Under the pieces are notes generated by a model. That model saw only the letters and a program-made list of their open reading frames with translations. It was not told where the DNA came from and ran no database searches. The position numbers were made by a program, and so were the translations under genes. A stretch of DNA of 29,402 nt, from contig CAMORL010000008.1 of NCBI GenBank assembly GCA_946623765.1, forward strand, positions 1-29,402, written 5' to 3'. The DNA comes from an uncultured Clostridia bacterium (GTDB lineage Bacteria > Bacillota_A > Clostridia > Christensenellales > CAG-138). The stretch's first letter is position 1. Each line of letters starts with the position of its first letter. Below, piece after piece: positions 22,384 through 29,402 of this stretch.

Positions 22384-23960
22384 GCGCGCTTCGGGTTCTG
22401 ATCAAGCTGTATCTGAACAGCATTTTCCGGATTTCGGTGATCCGGCACTCGAAGGACGCGAGGGAGCGCCGTCAGGCGATCATGGGCGTCGCGGCAATCG
22501 TGCTTATAGTCGTCATGTACGGCGGCATGTCCGGCGTTCTGTCTGCGCAGACGATGGCGGCGGGAGTCGATCCGGCGGTTCCGTTCATGATGATCGCGGC
22601 GATGGCGAGCCTGTTTGCGCTCGCAATGGCGTTTGCCCAGGGCAGTTCGACACTCTCGGGCTTTGCGGATTTCGACACGCTGATGGGGATGCCGATCCGT
22701 ACCTCTACCATCGTGCTTGCCCGGTTTTCAGCACTGTATCTGGTGGAAGCGATCTATGCGGCGGCGTATCTTCTGCCGTGCGGCGTCGTTTATGCGGTGC
22801 TTCTGAAGCCGGCATGGTGGTTTTATCCGTTGTTTGCGGCGATGACGGTGCTGCTTCCGGTCGCACCGATCGTGATCGGCAGCGGCGCTGACTTGCTGCT
22901 GTCTGCGGTGTTTGCGCGGAGCAAGTACAGAAAAGGCGTCACCTCGGCAATCAAAATGATTTTTCTCACGGGCTTTATTGCTTTTTCCTATCTGCTGCCG
23001 AGGATAACAAGCCGCTTTGTTTCCGCGCCGGACGAAGCCGCGATGCGGACGGCGAGGATCTATCCCCCGGTGCTGTGGTTTGCAAAGGGCGTGACGGGGG
23101 AGCCTTCGAAAGCGCTGCTGTTCATGCTCGGTTCCGTCGGATTATGCGCTCTTTTCGTGTGGGTGCTGAACCGGACGTTTCTGCCGCTGCACGACCGGCT
23201 GACGGCAGGCTATCATGTTAAGAACTATCGTTTGGGCGCGCTGAAAAGAAGCGGGGCGGGCAGAGCCATGTTCCTGATTGAACGGAAGCGCTTTTTCAAC
23301 AGCACGGCGTGGGTGGTCAATACGATCATCGGTTCGATTCTCATCGCGGTGCTCGGCGTCGCCGGCGCGGCGTTCTCCGGAAGGCTCATGAAGCTGATCG
23401 CGGAAACGCCGTTTCGCGAGCATGCCGCCGTCGTGATTACGGCAAGTCTGCTGTTCTGCGCGACGCTGTCGCCCACGACGAGCTGCGCGATCTCCATGGA
23501 GGGAAAGGAACTGTGGATCGCAAAGACGCTGCCGGTTTCCGCGAGGAAGTGGCTGAATGCGAAGATTCTGATGAACCTGCTGCTGGTCGGTCCGTCGCTG
23601 CTCTTCGCGATTGCGATGCTTACGATTTTTTACCGCAAACTCTTAAGCCCGCTGTCGATTGTCGGGATCTTTGCGCTGCCGGTGTCGGCGCTGCTGTTCA
23701 GCACGGTCGCGGGGCTTTACGTGAACGTAAAAATGCCGCGTCTGTCGTGGAAATCCGACACCGAAGTTGTGAAGCAAAGCGGGGCGGTGCTCGTCATGAT
23801 GCTGGTCTGCTTTGCGCTGATTCTGCTGACCGGACTTCCGATGCTGCTGATCCGTTCGGACTGGGTGCAGATTGCCGCTTCCGGAATACTGCTTGTTCTG
23901 ACCGCGGGCGTTTACCGGTATTTGATGAGCCGTGCGGAGCAAATTAGCAGAAATTTGTAA
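22380..23960 (+). CDS. Large ABC-2 type transporter permease
   Basis: A 526-residue polytopic membrane protein with about 11-12 hydrophobic helices in two blocks: about 30-245, then, after a soluble stretch near 270-315, about 325-520. The size and arrangement fit the fused double-unit ABC-2 permeases of Firmicutes (putative ABC exporter, about 530 residues) rather than the usual 250-400 residue subunits. A polar block after the first half (HDRLTAGYHVKNYRLGAL, about 264-281) resembles the inter-lobe region in these proteins. It is coupled to the ATPase by a 4-base overlap and is the last gene of the pair. No terminator is evident before the cdaA promoter. The cargo cannot be inferred. Confidence 0.82.
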   Translation: MSALRVLIKLYLNSIFRISVIRHSKDARERRQAIMGVAAIVLIVVMYGGMSGVLSAQTMAAGVDPAVPFMMIAAMASLFALAMAFAQGSSTLSGFADFDTLMGMPIRTSTIVLARFSALYLVEAIYAAAYLLPCGVVYAVLLKPAWWFYPLFAAMTVLLPVAPIVIGSGADLLLSAVFARSKYRKGVTSAIKMIFLTGFIAFSYLLPRITSRFVSAPDEAAMRTARIYPPVLWFAKGVTGEPSKALLFMLGSVGLCALFVWVLNRTFLPLHDRLTAGYHVKNYRLGALKRSGAGRAMFLIERKRFFNSTAWVVNTIIGSILIAVLGVAGAAFSGRLMKLIAETPFREHAAVVITASLLFCATLSPTTSCAISMEGKELWIAKTLPVSARKWLNAKILMNLLLVGPSLLFAIAMLTIFYRKLLSPLSIVGIFALPVSALLFSTVAGLYVNVKMPRLSWKSDTEVVKQSGAVLVMMLVCFALILLTGLPMLLIRSDWVQIAASGILLVLTAGVYRYLMSRAEQISRNL

Positions 23961-23967
23961 TAATTAC

Positions 23968-23997
23968 GTGACAATTCGGACGCATTGATGTTATAAT
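23968..23997 (+). promoter_or_regulatory. Promoter of the cdaA operon
   Basis: GTGACA (23968-23973), 18 bases, TATAAT (23992-23997), with TGT directly before the -10 giving a TGn extension. The leader to the cdaA start is about 55 bases, too short for a ydaO-type c-di-AMP riboswitch. Confidence 0.75.
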
Positions 23998-24053
23998 ATA
24001 GATGCCGATGCGATTCCCGGCAAAACAGCGGGCAGCATAAAAAGGAGGCGATC

Positions 24054-24062
24054 GTGGATTGA
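24054..24062 (+). other. Two-codon start-stop ORF on the cdaA ribosome site
   Basis: GTG GAT TGA lies 5 bases after GGAGG (24044-24048), a better spacing than the 10 bases to the cdaA TTG. Its TGA overlaps that TTG by two bases. It could tune or couple cdaA initiation, or be chance. Confidence 0.3.
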
Positions 24063-24913
24063 GTTTGATCGATTTATTCCAAGCGATATTCAATGCATTC
24101 AGACAGCCGAGCAGACTGGCAAGTTTCATTTTCGATGTGCTCATCATAGCCATCTTTCTGTATAAGCTGCTGGAGTGGACCAAGGAGACCCGCGCCTATC
24201 AGGTCATGAAGGGCATCGGTCTTCTGTTCCTTGCTTCCGTACTGGCGCGGCTGTTCGGGCTGCTGACGATCTACTGGGTGCTGAACAGCATTCTGCAGTC
24301 CGGTTCGATTTTCATCATTCTGTTCATTCTGTTTACCCCCGAAATACGCCGCGTGCTGGAGCGTATCGGCTCGCACCGGCTGACGAAACTCGGTACCGTG
24401 ATCGACGAATCCGAATCCCGCCGGATCGTGCAGGATCTGAAACGCTCGATCCTGCGCCTGTCCAAACGCCGCGTCGGCGCGCTGCTGGTATTCGAACGGC
24501 GTTCGGGTCTCGGCGACATCGCGGCGTCCGGCGTTTCGCTGAACGCGCAGCTTTCCGGCGCTCTGATTGAGAACATCTTTGAGCCGAACACACCGCTGCA
24601 CGACGGCGCGGTTGTGATCCGCGGTACGACCGTGATCGCCGCAAGCTGTCTTCTGCCGCTGTCGGACGACACCAAGGTCGCGCGTGAACTCGGGACGCGG
24701 CACCGCGCCGCGCTCGGCGTATCCTCTTCGTCGGACTGCGTCGTCATCGTCGTATCCGAGGAGACCGGATCGATCTCGATTGCAAGAGAGGGAAAGCTGA
24801 TCCGTTATCTGGACGAGAAAGCGCTGAACAATATACTCGAAAGTCTGCTGGTGCAGAACGACGGGCTGGTTCTGTTCCCGTGGAACCGGAAAAAGAAGGA
24901 GGCGGAGGAGTAA
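24059..24913 (+). CDS. cdaA: Diadenylate cyclase CdaA (c-di-AMP synthase)
   Basis: Membrane enzyme joining two ATP molecules into the second messenger c-di-AMP, which controls potassium and osmolyte uptake and thereby turgor and wall integrity. Three N-terminal helices (about 22-38, 52-70 and 75-95) precede the DisA_N/DAC domain (about 110-270), which has the catalytic DGA at 182-184 and RHR at 214-216. The most upstream usable start is TTG 24059 (MSLIDLF), with GGAGG 10 bases before it; no ATG lies near. TTG 24065 is an alternative. Its regulator cdaR follows after one base, the normal Firmicute order. Confidence 0.94.
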   Translation: MSLIDLFQAIFNAFRQPSRLASFIFDVLIIAIFLYKLLEWTKETRAYQVMKGIGLLFLASVLARLFGLLTIYWVLNSILQSGSIFIILFILFTPEIRRVLERIGSHRLTKLGTVIDESESRRIVQDLKRSILRLSKRRVGALLVFERRSGLGDIAASGVSLNAQLSGALIENIFEPNTPLHDGAVVIRGTTVIAASCLLPLSDDTKVARELGTRHRAALGVSSSSDCVVIVVSEETGSISIAREGKLIRYLDEKALNNILESLLVQNDGLVLFPWNRKKKEAEE

Positions 24914-24914
24914 G

Positions 24915-26258
24915 ATGACAAAACGGCAAAAGTTTTTCTCCGCATTCGGACAGTTTCTGAAGAATCTGTTTACCAAGAACATTCCGCTGAAGGTTACGGC
25001 GCTGCTGTTTGCGGTTTTGCTCTGGGGTTATGTACTCGGCATCGAAAACCCCACCTATGTCAAACGGGTTCGTGACGTGGAGATCACGTTCACGGGTGAA
25101 GATTCGCTGAATGCGCGCGGGCTGATGCTTGTGCCGGGCGAAAAGATGACGACCGACGTGGACGTCGAATGCGAAGTCAGCAAGCACAGCGACCTCGACG
25201 CCTCTCGCGTGACGTGCACGGTCGACCTTTCGGACCGCGAGATTTCGCTCGATCCGGACGAGGACACCAAGACGATCACCCGCGCGGTGATGGCGAGGGT
25301 TGCGTCCGGGTACGGCACGGTGCAGGGCATGTCGTTAAGCTCGGTCGATCTGACGATTGCGCGTGTCTCCTCACGCAGCGGAATCCGGGTCGAAGTTGAG
25401 ACACAGAACCAGCTTCCGGACGGATTCATGTTTTATCCGCCGGAGAATCTGACGGTTACGGTGCGCGGACAGAAATCCAAGCTCGACCGGATCGCATACG
25501 GTACGGTCAACATCGACCTTTTAACGTTCCGGTCGGACGACAGGGATATGATCGACGGTTTTTACAATCTCGTACTGCCGGTCGTGTTCTGGGATGCGTC
25601 GAACAATGTGCTGAGCGACATTGTGACGAGCAGCGGCGAAAGTGTCACGGCAAGCGTTCAGGTCACGATCCGGGCATATAAGGACGTGCCGATCGTTCCG
25701 CGGGTCGAAACCACCGAAGCGTTCGACCGGTATTTCACCTATACCTGCATCCCCTCGCAGCAGACGGTCCGCATCTTCGGCAGCCCGTCCGTGCTTGAGA
25801 AAATCGACCGGATCGAAACCGATACGATCTTCCCGAACGACGAGGTCGGCGAGGAGAGAATGACGGTGAACCTTTCGATACCGGACGGCGTGACCCTCGA
25901 TGCTTCGCAGAATTCCGAGATGGTCATGCTTGTGAGCGTTGCCGAAAGGATCGCGGAAGCTGCGGACTACAGTATAAAAATCAATTATTCCGGAATCGGC
26001 TATGGACTGCAGATGAGCGGCGACGAGCCGGAGTTTATGACGGTAAGCGTCACGGGTTCGGTCAAGGCGATGGAGAAATTCAACGCGGATTGGATCAAGC
26101 TCCAGGTCAATCTGAGCGACTGGAACGAGGAAACGGAACTGTATCCGGTTCAGCTCACGTTCCTGGGAACGCCGGATCTCTACGACATCCGTTTGTCGTC
26201 GGACACCGTCAGGGTCGTTCTGACGCCGACAGAGAACAACGATTCCGCAGGCGGATAA
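24915..26258 (+). CDS. cdaR: CdaA regulator CdaR (YbbR domain protein)
   Basis: A single-pass membrane protein that modulates CdaA from outside the membrane. The 447 residues have one helix near the N-terminus (about 27-42) and then about four YbbR repeats of roughly 80-90 residues, seen as recurring beta segments (for example VTVRGQKSKLDRI, VRIFGSPSVLEKI and VSVTGSVKAMEKF, which sit at equivalent places in three repeats). GGAGGAG lies 4 bases before the ATG. It directly follows cdaA and is followed after 6 bases by the COG2509 flavoprotein gene, so all three form one operon. Confidence 0.92.
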   Translation: MTKRQKFFSAFGQFLKNLFTKNIPLKVTALLFAVLLWGYVLGIENPTYVKRVRDVEITFTGEDSLNARGLMLVPGEKMTTDVDVECEVSKHSDLDASRVTCTVDLSDREISLDPDEDTKTITRAVMARVASGYGTVQGMSLSSVDLTIARVSSRSGIRVEVETQNQLPDGFMFYPPENLTVTVRGQKSKLDRIAYGTVNIDLLTFRSDDRDMIDGFYNLVLPVVFWDASNNVLSDIVTSSGESVTASVQVTIRAYKDVPIVPRVETTEAFDRYFTYTCIPSQQTVRIFGSPSVLEKIDRIETDTIFPNDEVGEERMTVNLSIPDGVTLDASQNSEMVMLVSVAERIAEAADYSIKINYSGIGYGLQMSGDEPEFMTVSVTGSVKAMEKFNADWIKLQVNLSDWNEETELYPVQLTFLGTPDLYDIRLSSDTVRVVLTPTENNDSAGG

Positions 26259-26264
26259 CGACGC

Positions 26265-27881
26265 ATGAAAACGGTCTATCTGCAAAATTTAAGAAGAGAG
26301 CTCGATGCGACGGACGAATCGTTCGCCGCTTCGTGCTGTAAGAAGCTGAACATCCCGCGCGACGCGCTCGTCCGCATGCGGATCGTGCGGCAATCGCTCG
26401 ACGCGCGAAAAAAGCAGGACATCTTTCTTTGCATCCATGCAGAGCTGACGCTCACCGACGCCGCCGCAAAAAGGATCCTCCGGGATCCGAAATGGAAGGC
26501 GGAGTCCGTCGAAGAACCTGATCCGGAGCCGTTCCCGTTCGGCACGCAGACGCCGGAGGGCAGAATTGTCGTCACGGGGCTCGGTCCCGCAGGGCTGTTC
26601 GCTGCGCTGACGCTTGCCGAGAACGGCTACCGTCCGCTGGTGATCGAGCGCGGACGTCCGATCGCGGAACGCGTGAGGGACGTGGAAACGTACTGGTCCG
26701 GCAGAATTCCAAACCCCGACCCGGAAAGCAATGTGGCGTTCGGCGAGGGCGGCGCAGGCACGTTTTCCGACGGCAAGCTGACCACCCGTATCCGTGATCC
26801 GCATATCGACGTCGTTCTGAAGGAAATGATCGCTTGCGGGGCGCCGGACGAGATCGCTTATCTTGCAAAGCCGCATATCGGTACCGACCGGCTGAGAACG
26901 GTCGTCGGGAATCTGAGACAGCGGATCGAAGCGGCGGGCGGCGAGGTGCGCTTTTCCGCAAAGCTCGCGGATCTTCGTGTGCATGACGGCAGAGTCGCCG
27001 CCGTGCTCGTGCGGGAGAAGGACCGCGAAACGTGGGAGCCGTGTGCGGCGCTGCTGCTTGCGACGGGACACGGCGCAAGGGACACCGCAAGGATGCTGTT
27101 TGAAAAGGGCGTCGCTATGGCGCCGAAGGCGTTTGCGATCGGCGTGCGCGCCGAGCATCCGCAAAGCCTCGTCAACACGAGTCAGTACGGTCCGACGGCA
27201 AACCATCCGCGGCTCGGCGCGGCGGAGTACCGGCTCACCGGAAAGAGCGGCGAGCGCGGTGTTTATACGTTCTGTATGTGTCCCGGGGGGCAGGTCGTGG
27301 CGAGCGCGAGCGGACCGGAACAGGTCGTCGTCAACGGCATGAGCAACTTTGCGCGCGACGGAAGAAACGCCAATGCGGCGGTCGTCGTGCAGATCACGCC
27401 GGAGGATTTCGGCACGCACCCGCTGGACGGTTTGGAATATCTGGACCGGCTGGAGCGCGACGCGTTTCTGCTCGGCGGCGCAGACGGAACCGCGCCTGCG
27501 TCCACGGTCGGCGCGTTTCTGCGGGACGAAGCATCCGGCCGTTCGCAATCGGTCGAGCCGACCTACCGTCCCGGCGTGCGTTATACGAGACTATCGGACT
27601 GCCTGCCGGATTTCGTCTCCGCAGGCGTTCGCGACGGGATCCGGGCGTTCGGCAGACAGCTCAAAGGGTACGACATGGAGGATGCGGTTCTGACGGCGGT
27701 CGAAAGCCGCACGTCTTCACCGCTGCGAATTCTGCGTGACAGCGGCATGGAATCCGTCTCGCACAAGGGACTGTTCCCGGTCGGCGAAGGCGCGGGGTAT
27801 GCGGGCGGCATCGTAAGCGCAGCGGTGGACGGCATCAAGGCGGCGGAGGCGATCATGCGGATTTACGCGCCGCTTCCATGA
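26265..27881 (+). CDS. FAD-dependent dehydrogenase-like protein (COG2509)
   Basis: A 538-residue cytoplasmic flavoprotein of unknown reaction. A small N-terminal domain (1-90, with the conserved type of segment RRELDATDESF and RQSLDARKKQDI) precedes a Rossmann FAD site GLGPAG (105-110) followed by ERG. The FGEGGAGTFSDGKLTTR segment (about 160-176) and the C-terminal GEGAGYAGGIVSAAVDGIKAAEAI are typical of COG2509. In Firmicutes this family is, to my knowledge, often found between cdaR and glmM; here glmM is absent and a strong terminator follows. The ATG has only a weak ribosome site (AGGCGG, 10 bases upstream) and starts 6 bases after cdaR, so coupling is likely. Confidence 0.9.
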   Translation: MKTVYLQNLRRELDATDESFAASCCKKLNIPRDALVRMRIVRQSLDARKKQDIFLCIHAELTLTDAAAKRILRDPKWKAESVEEPDPEPFPFGTQTPEGRIVVTGLGPAGLFAALTLAENGYRPLVIERGRPIAERVRDVETYWSGRIPNPDPESNVAFGEGGAGTFSDGKLTTRIRDPHIDVVLKEMIACGAPDEIAYLAKPHIGTDRLRTVVGNLRQRIEAAGGEVRFSAKLADLRVHDGRVAAVLVREKDRETWEPCAALLLATGHGARDTARMLFEKGVAMAPKAFAIGVRAEHPQSLVNTSQYGPTANHPRLGAAEYRLTGKSGERGVYTFCMCPGGQVVASASGPEQVVVNGMSNFARDGRNANAAVVVQITPEDFGTHPLDGLEYLDRLERDAFLLGGADGTAPASTVGAFLRDEASGRSQSVEPTYRPGVRYTRLSDCLPDFVSAGVRDGIRAFGRQLKGYDMEDAVLTAVESRTSSPLRILRDSGMESVSHKGLFPVGEGAGYAGGIVSAAVDGIKAAEAIMRIYAPLP

Positions 27882-27930
27882 TTTTCCGGAAATGCAACAA
27901 AGATTCGTCATCCTTGTAAATATTGTTTCA

Positions 27931-27958
27931 ACAAACGCTTTCGGGCGTTTGTTTTTTT
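27931..27958 (+). terminator. Rho-independent terminator of the cdaA operon
   Basis: ACAAACGC, loop TTTCGG, GCGTTTGT, with the last T starting a run of seven. Perfect 8-bp stem 49 bases after the COG2509 stop. Confidence 0.9.
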
Positions 27959-27967
27959 GTCGTTCTG

Positions 27968-27976
27968 TGGTATAAC
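27968..27976 (+). promoter_or_regulatory. Extended -10 promoter of the spoIID-like gene
   Basis: TGGTATAAC, a TGn extended -10 box 34 bases before the ATG, directly after the terminator. No good -35 is seen. A sporulation sigma factor could be used instead, but I see no clear match. Confidence 0.45.
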
Positions 27977-28005
27977 GGAGACGAAGCGAAACGAAAGGAG
28001 GACGC

Positions 28006-28014
28006 ATGAAATGA
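28006..28014 (+). other. Two-codon start-stop ORF on the spoIID-like ribosome site
   Basis: ATG AAA TGA lies 4 bases after GGAGG (27997-28001) and contains the main ATG (28011) out of frame. Initiation at the first ATG would end after two codons and could re-initiate at the second. Confidence 0.3.
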
Positions 28015-29402
28015 AACGGCTGCTTTGCCTGCTGCTTTGCCTTCTGATGCTTCCTGCCGTGCGTGCGGCAGCGGAAGCGGACGGAACCGAAACGGTCGTT
28101 CGCGTGCGGCTCTCCACGGGGGACGCGGACGCAGTGACGCTGAAGCTCTCCGGAAAATACGCGCTCGACGGCAAAACCGTAAGCGGCGGAACCGTCACGG
28201 CGACAATGAAGGACGGGAAGATCACGGTTGTTCATTCGTCCGCCGGAACGCTGAAAACGACGACCTCGTCCGCACGGCTTTCCCGCATCGGAACGGACGC
28301 CGCCACAAAGGTCACGTATGACAACCCGAAGCACGGGACCCGCGTCTATTACGGCGATTTCGTTTTCTATAACGACGAAGGCATGCTGCGGCTTCTGAAC
28401 TGCGTCGATATGCACAACTATCTGTACGGCGTGGTCAGCGGAGAGATGTCCGACGGCTCGAAGCCGGACGTTCTGAAGGTCGAGACGATCTGCGCGAAGG
28501 GCTTTGCGCTTTCGGAGGTCGAAGCGCGCAAATCCAAGTATTTCGACGTGTACGATACGACGACGTCGCAGCTCTATTACGGCTATGTCGCGGGAGATAA
28601 AAACACGATCGCCGCAGTGGACGCCGTGTGGAAGCAGACGCTGTGCTTTAGCGGCAAGATCGTGAAAACCTATTACAGCACCGCGAACGGCGGGCAGGCG
28701 ATCACGCCGCGCATCCGCTGGGGCGGAACCGCAAACGACGGCGCATACTGGTTCGGCTACGATCCGTTCGATCTGGCGGGCTCGAAAAAGAACACGGTGC
28801 TGACGATCGACGGCACGGCGCCGAAAACCATGGATGCAGCGCTGTATGCGTTTCTGCTTGAGCGCACAGGGGCAAAGGAGATCGTATCGGTCGATTTGCT
28901 CGTCGGCGTATACGATCCGAACAACCCGTCCGGAACCGCGCGCTATCCGTCTGCGCTCGCACCGCAGAAACGCTGGGACTGGAAGCTGACGGTCATCGAC
29001 GATGCAGGCAGAAAAAAGCAGGTCGGTATCTCCTGCACGCCCGCTGAGGTGAAAGCAAAAGCAGCGCCCGACGCGACCGGTTCAGTCTGCTTTGCCGTGC
29101 ATACCGAAAAGACCGTCTGGAAGCTCGTCTGGGGCGTTTCGAGCGGACACCGCGCAGGGCTTTCGCACCGCGGCGCGGGGCAGATGGTCAATCAGGGCTA
29201 TTCCTATGTCGATGTGCTGAAGTTCTACTACCGCGGGGCGACGCTCATCGATGAGAACGGAAAAACAATCGAATCGAATGCGACCTTCGATTTCACCTAT
29301 GAGGACGACGCGGCTCCGTTCCCGACCGCCGTACCCACGGCGACGCCGAGCGCAACGCCGATTCCGAGCGCAACCCCGAGTCCGTCCGCAACGCCGAGTC
29401 CG
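28011..29402 (+). CDS. Exported SpoIID/LytB-domain protein, 3' end outside the window
   Basis: A secreted protein whose SpoIID/LytB domain is, in characterised members, a lytic transglycosylase cutting denuded glycan strands during spore engulfment, or a wall amidase enhancer. The frame is open for 464 codons to the window edge. Residues 1-20 are a signal peptide (leucine/cysteine-rich core, AVRAA end). The domain spans about 120-425: VDMHNYLYGVVSGEM with Glu145 at the catalytic position, KVETICAKGFALSE, then YYSTANGG and the late SHRGAGQMVNQGYSY-YY block. A Thr/Pro/Ser linker starts at about residue 440 and is still running at the edge, so another domain or wall anchor may follow. GGAGG lies 9 bases upstream. 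The linker and long form argue for a vegetative surface protein rather than classical SpoIID, but sporulation use is possible. Confidence 0.87.
   Translation, partial: MKRLLCLLLCLLMLPAVRAAAEADGTETVVRVRLSTGDADAVTLKLSGKYALDGKTVSGGTVTATMKDGKITVVHSSAGTLKTTTSSARLSRIGTDAATKVTYDNPKHGTRVYYGDFVFYNDEGMLRLLNCVDMHNYLYGVVSGEMSDGSKPDVLKVETICAKGFALSEVEARKSKYFDVYDTTTSQLYYGYVAGDKNTIAAVDAVWKQTLCFSGKIVKTYYSTANGGQAITPRIRWGGTANDGAYWFGYDPFDLAGSKKNTVLTIDGTAPKTMDAALYAFLLERTGAKEIVSVDLLVGVYDPNNPSGTARYPSALAPQKRWDWKLTVIDDAGRKKQVGISCTPAEVKAKAAPDATGSVCFAVHTEKTVWKLVWGVSSGHRAGLSHRGAGQMVNQGYSYVDVLKFYYRGATLIDENGKTIESNATFDFTYEDDAAPFPTAVPTATPSATPIPSATPSPSATPSP

Noticed and set aside
23998..24058. Possible c-di-AMP (ydaO-type) riboswitch in the cdaA leader
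   Set aside because: The leader is only about 55 bases, too short for that element, and lacks its conserved core.
26289..27548. Long minus-strand frame of 419 codons opposite the COG2509 gene
   Set aside because: Shadow of the flavoprotein gene for the same codon-usage reason.

Overview
The window is a gene-dense, roughly 58-60% GC chromosomal segment. It is almost entirely housekeeping and cell-envelope genes of a low-copy-number, spore-lineage Firmicute (Bacillota, class Clostridia; probably one of the GC-rich uncultured gut groups). This placement is inferred from cdaA-cdaR followed by a COG2509 flavoprotein, a SpoIID/LytB protein, mreC-mreD-PBP2, strong GGAGG ribosome sites, short T-tailed terminators and extracytoplasmic Thr-Pro linkers. 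I see no mobile element, CRISPR array, tRNA or rRNA. No stretch without a gene exceeds about 205 bases.

Layout. A secreted, C-terminally anchored PIG-L deacetylase (3-1421) converges on a minus-strand NitT/TauT-type ABC permease and ATPase pair (1462-2999) that has no binding protein beside it. Divergent from the pair are a tiny two-helix membrane protein (3181-3345) and the wall-elongation operon mreC-mreD-PBP2 (3419-7346, ATGA overlaps). Next come a membrane-anchored NlpC/P60 wall hydrolase (7427-8761), a lone glycogen phosphorylase (8871-11246), and a MoxR / DUF58 / transglutaminase operon (11404-15487). These are followed by a membrane-anchored phosphodiester glycosidase with a small membrane protein (15596-17254) and a polysaccharide deacetylase (17369-18268). 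A second housekeeping operon is trxB-nth-obgE-yhbY (18471-21543). Then an ABC-2 type exporter pair (21673-23960), the c-di-AMP operon cdaA-cdaR-COG2509 (24059-27881) and a SpoIID/LytB-like exported protein cut by the window end (28011-29402).

How the genes fit together. About half of the window concerns the cell envelope: elongasome parts, a wall endopeptidase, two deacetylases, a glycosidase, a transglutaminase, a LytB-like protein and the c-di-AMP synthase with its regulator, which in other Firmicutes tie turgor and wall synthesis together. Several exported proteins carry Thr/Pro/Glu linkers of the same style. Most operons are translationally coupled by 4-base or slightly longer overlaps. 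Points that stand out are two apparently leaderless wall-enzyme genes, one with a perfect palindrome inside its promoter spacer; an enlarged PBP2 transpeptidase domain; two-codon start-stop ORFs sitting on the ribosome sites of cdaA and the spoIID-like gene; and absence of glmM after the cdaAR-COG2509 genes. I did not find a clearly new multi-gene system; the best candidates are listed as findings.
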